A DNA stretch of 64,000 nucleotides, from NCBI RefSeq assembly GCF_036099295.1, contig NZ_CP107976.1, positions 4,216,001-4,280,000 of the forward strand, given 5' to 3'. Made by a program: the position numbers and the translations under genes. Source of the DNA: Streptomyces sp. NBC_00358. Lineage in GTDB: Bacteria; Actinomycetota; Actinomycetes; Streptomycetales; Streptomycetaceae. Below are positions 59,687 through 64,000 of the stretch, piece by piece; within the stretch, counting starts at the first letter, position 1; the number at the start of each line of letters is the position of its first letter. Under the pieces are notes generated by a model. That model had not been told where the DNA came from. It worked only from the letters and a program-made list of their open reading frames with translations, and ran no database searches.

Positions 59687-59899
59687 CACCGTTCCTCCAT
59701 CCCCCGTGTCCCGGAACGCGTTCCAGGGCGACACTGTTTTCCCAGCTCAGACCCTGTGCGAACGTTCCGGCGTCCCGAACACCCCGGCGATGGTGGCGGC
59801 CGGGACGCAACACCGCACAAGCTTCGGTCATCCAAGCACGCCGCTCCCGCCGTCCGGTCGAGCGGCCGACCCACCAGCGACATCCCAGGGGGATCACTC

Positions 59900-60646
59900 A
59901 TGTCCGCACGCACCGCCCGCACCACCCGGACCGCCCGCACCCGCTTCCTCGCCGCCACGACGCTCGCACTCGCCGCGCTCACCCTCACGGCGTGCAACGA
60001 CGGCAACGGCGTACGCGGCGAGGGTCCGTCCGACACCTCCGTGTCCTCGGCGCGGCCGACCGCACCGGCGACCGACGCGGGCACGACGGCGAAGCCCGCG
60101 GGCAGCGGCACCACGGGCTCGACGGGCAGTTCGACGGGCGGCTCGAAGGGCACGTCCACCGCCGCCGCCTCCACGCAGGGCTCCGGCAAGAAGAACGGCA
60201 CCGGCTCCAAGACCGGCTCCACCGGGCAGACCGGCACCAGGAACGTCGCCTGCGACGGTTCCACGACGAAGACCACCGCGACCGCGGTGTCCCGTCCGCT
60301 CAACCACCTGCTGCTCACCGTCACCAACACCGGTACGCGGAACTGCGACCTGACGGGCTATCCGATCGCCCGCTTCGGCGAGGCCCAGTCCGTCCCGCCG
60401 GTCGCGGAGCAGACCCACCCGCAGGCGGTCGTGACCCTCGCTCCCGGCGAGTCCGGCTACGCGGGCGTGCTGCTCTCGGCCGCCGACGGCAGCGGGGGCA
60501 ACGGCTACACGGCCAAGACCCTGGAGATCGGCTTCGGCAAGGGCCGCGGCGCGACCCCGGCCCTGCCCGCGAAGGGCGTCTACGTGGACGACAAGCTCAC
60601 GGTGACGTACTGGCAGCAGGACCTGGACGCGGCGCTCGCGTACTGA
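59900..60646 (+). CDS. DUF4232 lipoprotein
   Basis: A 248-residue lipoprotein with lipobox LTAC (Cys32), a 90-residue Gly/Ser/Thr linker and a C-terminal DUF4232 domain (CDGSTTKTTATAVSRPLNHLLLTVTNTGTRNCDLTGYP ...), a beta-sandwich widespread in Streptomyces surface proteins. Two cysteines (near 117 and 150) may form a disulphide. GGGGGA precedes the ATG. It is divergent from the membrane-spanning XRE regulator, a possible controller. Confidence 0.87.
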   Translation: MSARTARTTRTARTRFLAATTLALAALTLTACNDGNGVRGEGPSDTSVSSARPTAPATDAGTTAKPAGSGTTGSTGSSTGGSKGTSTAAASTQGSGKKNGTGSKTGSTGQTGTRNVACDGSTTKTTATAVSRPLNHLLLTVTNTGTRNCDLTGYPIARFGEAQSVPPVAEQTHPQAVVTLAPGESGYAGVLLSAADGSGGNGYTAKTLEIGFGKGRGATPALPAKGVYVDDKLTVTYWQQDLDAALAY

Positions 60647-60731
60647 GCGCGACGCGTACGCGGACCTCGCCGCGGACGGGGGCGCGTGGCCGTCGACCGC
60701 TTCCTGCGCTGACCGGCCCGGTCGGCGCACC

Positions 60732-60773
60732 CCCGGCAGCCGGTCCGAGTCACCACCCCGGCCGGCTGCCGGG
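60732..60773. terminator. Bidirectional terminator between the DUF4232 gene and hemB
   Basis: A perfect 12-bp stem (60732-60743 with 60762-60773) with an 18-base loop, located between convergent genes. Confidence 0.75.
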
Positions 60774-60828
60774 ACCGGCACGGGCGCCGGGACCGGGACC
60801 GGTGCCGACGGTTCCTCCGGGCCGGGCG

Positions 60829-61821
60829 CTAGCGGAGGTTGCGGGCGACCTCGGTCGCCCAGTACGTGAGGATGTTCTGGGCGCCGGCCCGCTTGATGCC
60901 GGTCAGGGTCTCCAGGATCGCCTTGTCCCGGTCGATCCAGCCCTTCTCGGCGGCGGCCTCGATCATCGAGTACTCACCGGAGATCTGGTAGGCGGCGACC
61001 GGCACGTCCACCGCGTCGGCGACCCGGGCGAGGATGTCGAGGTAGGGGCCCGCGGGCTTCACCATCACCATGTCGGCGCCCTCCTCCAGGTCCAGCGCCA
61101 GCTCCCGCAGGGACTCCCGGGCGTTCGCCGGGTCCTGCTGGTACGTCTTGCGGTCGCCCTTCAGCGAGGAGCCGACGGCCTCCCGGAAGGGGCCGTAGAA
61201 GGCGGAGGAGTACTTGGCCGTGTACGCCAGGACGGCCACGTCCTCGCGGCCGATCTGGTCGAGGGCGTCACGGATGACACCGATCTGCCCGTCCATCATC
61301 CCGCTGGGGCCCACGACATGGGCGCCCGCGTCGGCCTGCACCTGGGCCATCTCGGCGTACCGCTCCAGGGTCGCGTCGTTGTCGACCCGCCCCTGGTCGT
61401 CGAGCACACCGCAGTGCCCGTGGTCGGTGGTCTCGTCGAGGCACAGGTCGGACATGACGAGCAGTTCGTCGCCGACCTCGGCGCGGACGTCGCGCAGGGC
61501 GACCTGCAGAATCCCGTCCGGGTCGGTGCCGGGCGTCCCGACGGCGTCCTTCTTCGCCTCCTCGGGAACCCCGAACAGCATGATCCCGGAGACCCCGGCC
61601 TCCAGCGCCTCCACGGCCGCCTTCTTCAGGCTGTCCCGCGTGTGCTGCACGACCCCGGGCATCGAGGAGATCGGCACCGGCTCGCTCACACCCTCGCGGA
61701 CGAACGCCGGGAGGATGAAGTCGGCCGGGTGCAGCCGGGTCTCGGCGACCATCCGGCGCATGGCGGGCGTCGTACGCAGCCGCCGCGGACGCGTACCGGG
61801 AAAGGATCCGTACTTCGTCAT
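60829..61821 (-). CDS. hemB: Delta-aminolevulinic acid dehydratase (porphobilinogen synthase)
   Basis: A 330-residue HemB that condenses two 5-aminolevulinate molecules to porphobilinogen in haem and cobalamin synthesis. The two substrate lysines are K203 (YTAKYSSAFYGP) and K255 (MVKPAGPYLD). The metal-binding loop SDLCLDETTDHGHCG retains C127 and C137 but has Asp where classical zinc enzymes have the middle Cys, a mixed type of site. A -10 box seven bases before the ATG suggests leaderless translation. Confidence 0.96.
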   Translation of the reverse strand: MTKYGSFPGTRPRRLRTTPAMRRMVAETRLHPADFILPAFVREGVSEPVPISSMPGVVQHTRDSLKKAAVEALEAGVSGIMLFGVPEEAKKDAVGTPGTDPDGILQVALRDVRAEVGDELLVMSDLCLDETTDHGHCGVLDDQGRVDNDATLERYAEMAQVQADAGAHVVGPSGMMDGQIGVIRDALDQIGREDVAVLAYTAKYSSAFYGPFREAVGSSLKGDRKTYQQDPANARESLRELALDLEEGADMVMVKPAGPYLDILARVADAVDVPVAAYQISGEYSMIEAAAEKGWIDRDKAILETLTGIKRAGAQNILTYWATEVARNLR

Positions 61822-61828
61822 ACCGTCT

Positions 61829-61834
61829 ACGCTA
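61829..61834 (-). promoter_or_regulatory. Candidate -10 box, leaderless start of hemB
   Basis: Minus-strand TAGCGT fits TANNNT and ends seven bases before the ATG. No Shine-Dalgarno is present. Confidence 0.4.
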
Positions 61835-61921
61835 CGCCCGTCACGGGGGCACCTTTACCGACTCGGCGTCGGAGCCCGAGGGGCCTCCGGGGCGGGAAGG
61901 CGGTCGGGCGTTCGGGGCACG

Positions 61922-62671
61922 TCAGTCATGGCTCCAAGGCCGTGGCGTGCAGACATCCCAGGCGAATCGCCGAAGCCGCGCCTGCTCGATGTGGGCGGCC
62001 GTGTCTCCGTAGCTCTTGTTGAGATGACGCCCCAGGACCACGACGGCGACGCTCCCGGCGCCGGCTGCTCTGAGCGCGGCGGCAGCGGACTGTGCATGGT
62101 TTCCGGTGACCCAGGTGTCGTCGATCAGCAGCACGTTCTCACCCCACAGCGCTGACGAAGCGTAACGCGCGAGCGATACCTCGCGGCCGAGAGCAGCGGC
62201 CTTCGGTGCCGGTACGAGAAGGTCGCGGTAGCGCTCGCGCGTGACACCGACCATGTCTGCGGCCATGTCGCGCAGGGGATGATCCGCTCGGTCGCTCGTG
62301 CTGGGCACTGTCGTGACGGTGTCGAAGCCAGGGACCCGGCATTGATGGGCGATACAGCGTTCGTGCCGGGAGAGGAAGCGCCACAGAACAGCCGCGAGTC
62401 CCGTACGGAAGTACCGCTGTTGGGCGCCCGGAGCGTTTTTGTAGCGCCAGAGTTCGTTGGCGTACTGCTCCCCCTTCAAGGCCAAGCTGATCGGGACCAC
62501 GGTGTCGGCGACGCCCACCCCGAGCACCGTGCCCGCCTGGTTGCACCGCCAGCAGGTCGGATATCCGACTCCGGCCGGGCCCCGGCAGATCTGGCACACA
62601 CCTGGGCCGGGCGGCAGCGGATGAATGAGGAAGTTGGCATAACGGTCCGACAGTCCGACGACGGTCGCCAT
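61922..62671 (-). CDS. ComF-like phosphoribosyltransferase (ShosT-like candidate)
   Basis: A 249-residue protein with an N-terminal Cys4 zinc ribbon (CQIC near residues 26-29, CWRC near 40-43) and a type I phosphoribosyltransferase domain; the PRPP loop is NVLLIDDTWVTGNHAQS. This is the ComF architecture. Its gene is 13 bases downstream of a DprA-like gene in one operon. A phosphoribosyltransferase paired with a DprA-like protein is the composition of the ShosTA toxin-antitoxin/anti-phage system, in which the phosphoribosyltransferase is the toxin. A role in DNA uptake is the older ComF annotation but is unlikely in Streptomyces. Confidence 0.85.
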   Translation of the reverse strand: MATVVGLSDRYANFLIHPLPPGPGVCQICRGPAGVGYPTCWRCNQAGTVLGVGVADTVVPISLALKGEQYANELWRYKNAPGAQQRYFRTGLAAVLWRFLSRHERCIAHQCRVPGFDTVTTVPSTSDRADHPLRDMAADMVGVTRERYRDLLVPAPKAAALGREVSLARYASSALWGENVLLIDDTWVTGNHAQSAAAALRAAGAGSVAVVVLGRHLNKSYGDTAAHIEQARLRRFAWDVCTPRPWSHD

Positions 62672-62684
62672 CCAGGCAGCGCCC

Positions 62685-63569
62685 CTATGTCCAGGTCAGC
62701 TCGCCCGTGACCGGGACGAGGGAGTCCAGTCGACGGAATACGTCCTCGGGACCGTCGATGACGGTGGTATTGGGTCGTGCCGCGTACTCCCTCGCCCATT
62801 CGTGGGTCAGGAGGGAACGCATGAGGAAGACCCGACGACCGTGTTCCAGCGCGAGGCGGGCCTGCATTCGGGCGCCACTGCGGTAGGCCGCCTCGATGAC
62901 GACGGTGGCCAGGCTGTAGCCGCTCATCACCGCGTTCCGCATCGGGAAGGACGTCTTGGACGGGGGTGTGTCCGGCCAGAACTGGGAGATCAGCAGTCCA
63001 CGCTCGGCGATCTCCTGCTGAAGCCGTGCGTTCTGCGCGGGGTAGGCGTGACGCAGGCCGGTGCCGATGACGGCGACGGTACGCCCGTCCACCGCGAGAG
63101 CGGACCCGTGGGCGGCGGTGTCGATTCCGGCGGCAAGACCACTCACCACGGTGACGCCACGCTCGGCAAGGCCACCCGCGATCGCACGAGCGTGGGCGAC
63201 ACCCTCGGGGCTGGGGGTACGGGTTCCGACCACAGCGACCCGCAGGTCCGCTTCGGCAGAATTACCGCGCAGGAACAGGAACGGCGGACGCTGGTGTACC
63301 AGTCTGAGATAGAGGGGGTAGTCCTCGTCGAGGATCGTGACCAGCCGCATGCCCTCGCGCTCCCAGGCAGCGATCTCGGCTGCGACCTCGTCCAGATTCG
63401 CCGACGGACCAGTGTCGAAGAGTGCGCCCTGCCCCGAGGCGTCCAGCGCGTTCTCCAGCACTTCGAGGGCGCTGCCGACAGTCTCGATCTGATCCGTGAG
63501 GTCAGGCCAAGAGCGATCGCCGCGCCGCAGCAGGGCGACGAGGGCGGCGCGCTCCAGCTCCTGGTCCAT
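62685..63569 (-). CDS. DprA-like (SLOG/Rossmann) protein (ShosA-like candidate)
   Basis: A 294-residue protein with a short helical N-terminus (1-60) and a DprA-type Rossmann (SLOG) domain: VAVVGTRTPSPEG, VVSGLAAGIDTAAHGSAL, FPMRNAVMSGYSLATVVIEA. The C-terminal winged-helix of chromosomal DprA is missing. The start MDQELERA is backed by a perfect TATACT -10 six bases upstream, implying leaderless translation. It is first in a two-gene operon with the ComF-like phosphoribosyltransferase. In ShosTA systems the DprA-like partner is the antitoxin. Confidence 0.88.
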   Translation of the reverse strand: MDQELERAALVALLRRGDRSWPDLTDQIETVGSALEVLENALDASGQGALFDTGPSANLDEVAAEIAAWEREGMRLVTILDEDYPLYLRLVHQRPPFLFLRGNSAEADLRVAVVGTRTPSPEGVAHARAIAGGLAERGVTVVSGLAAGIDTAAHGSALAVDGRTVAVIGTGLRHAYPAQNARLQQEIAERGLLISQFWPDTPPSKTSFPMRNAVMSGYSLATVVIEAAYRSGARMQARLALEHGRRVFLMRSLLTHEWAREYAARPNTTVIDGPEDVFRRLDSLVPVTGELTWT

Positions 63570-63575
63570 GCGGCA

Positions 63576-63581
63576 AGTATA
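63576..63581 (-). promoter_or_regulatory. TATACT -10 box of the DprA-like/phosphoribosyltransferase operon
   Basis: A consensus -10 hexamer on the minus strand ends six bases before the ATG; no Shine-Dalgarno fits. Transcription should start at or beside the start codon. Confidence 0.55.
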
Positions 63582-63703
63582 GGAAGGCCGTACGAGCCGG
63601 GCGGCTGAACATGAGTTGCCGCTTCGGAAGAGGGCGTTCCCTTGGCGGCCGGTCGCAACCCGGTGTCCTGTCTTCATCACGGAGCCATTTCCTCTCAGGG
63701 AGC

Positions 63704-64000
63704 TCAGACGAGGGCCGGCACGGTCACGGGAGCCACGGGAGCTTCGCCGGGCCGGGCGGCACGGCAGTCACGGCACCACGCTCCTCGGAACGGTGCCCTG
63801 AAGGGCCTCTCGCAGCCGCCTTCGCAGTCCGGCATGGCGGATGAACGGGGCGGCTGCTGATTCAGGAGCGGCCCGCCCCCACCGGCCTCCGGAGGGGACG
63901 GCAGCGCCGGTGGAAGCAGGTCCAGCAGGCGCTTGCGGAGGAAACCGGCCGGGTGCCGCACATGGAGGGGAAGGCCGTCGGTCAGGGCGTGGATCACCGA
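63704..64000 (-). CDS. C-terminal part of a regulator-like protein with zinc-ribbon tail (5' end beyond the window)
   Basis: An open frame of 98 codons continues past the window edge, so only the C-terminus is seen. HPAGFLRKRLLDLLPPALPSPPEA followed by CEGGCERPFRAP and CRDCRAA resembles the end of a common actinobacterial helix-turn-helix family whose members finish with a small Cys4 ribbon. The DNA-binding part, if present, lies outside. It is upstream of, and on the same strand as, the DprA-like operon, 134 bases away. Confidence 0.6.
   Translation of the reverse strand, partial: SVIHALTDGLPLHVRHPAGFLRKRLLDLLPPALPSPPEAGGGGPLLNQQPPRSSAMPDCEGGCERPFRAPFRGAWCRDCRAARPGEAPVAPVTVPALV

Noticed and set aside
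61922..63569. Natural competence genes comF and dprA
   Set aside because: The DprA-like protein has no C-terminal winged helix, the pair forms its own operon and no other uptake genes are present. A ShosTA-like role fits the pairing better.

Overview
The window is high-GC actinobacterial chromosome, almost certainly Streptomyces. Codon third positions are nearly all G or C, GTG starts are frequent, and the gene content is typical: futalosine-type menaquinone genes, class I lysyl-tRNA synthetase, DUF3558 and DUF4232 lipoproteins, a DUF2637 protein and a CE1758/CE1759 flavin pair. About 60 protein genes were called. I saw no tRNA, rRNA, CRISPR array, insertion sequence or prophage.

Layout. 0-4 kb: a minus-strand menaquinone operon (UbiD-type decarboxylase, MqnP prenyltransferase, UbiX flavin prenyltransferase) with an Lrp/AsnC regulator last. 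4-12.4 kb: regulator/transporter pairs (LysR with a DMT exporter, TetR with an MFS pump, a winged-helix repressor with a quinone oxidoreductase), then a methyltransferase, a cytosine-deaminase-like enzyme and a 2OG-Fe(II) oxygenase. 12.5-13.7 kb: an orphan P-loop ATPase. 13.7-18.1 kb: a four-gene system II cytochrome c maturation operon. 18.1-21.6 kb: a deacetylase-like lipoprotein, a histidine phosphatase and hemL. 24-25.7 kb: a class F sortase and a surface protein carrying a non-LPXTG sorting-like motif twice.

25.7-39.7 kb looks like a potassium and ion homeostasis island: kdpFABC headed by an unlisted 27-residue membrane protein, two KimA-like APC permeases, a third APC permease and an MprAB-like two-component pair. 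Three promoter regions here share an 11-bp-phased TGACGC direct repeat. 39.9-45 kb: a two-component flavin monooxygenase, an MFS exporter, a MarR regulator and a short-chain dehydrogenase coupled to a small membrane protein. 45-55 kb: rtcB, two DUF3558 lipoproteins, a DUF2637 membrane protein, then divergent lysS and argS and a DUF4253 protein. 55-61.8 kb: an ECF sigma factor with its CU044_5270-type partner, an aminotransferase, a membrane-spanning XRE regulator divergent from a DUF4232 lipoprotein, and hemB.

61.9-63.6 kb holds a two-gene operon, DprA-like (SLOG) then ComF-like phosphoribosyltransferase, with the architecture of ShosTA toxin-antitoxin defence systems. The window ends inside a gene encoding a zinc-ribbon-tailed regulator-like protein.

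The most interesting items are the sortase/substrate pair, the ShosTA-like pair, the shared TGACGC box of the potassium island, and several tandem repeats placed in promoters or coding regions. All functional statements come from reading the sequence and from family knowledge; nothing was searched or computed.
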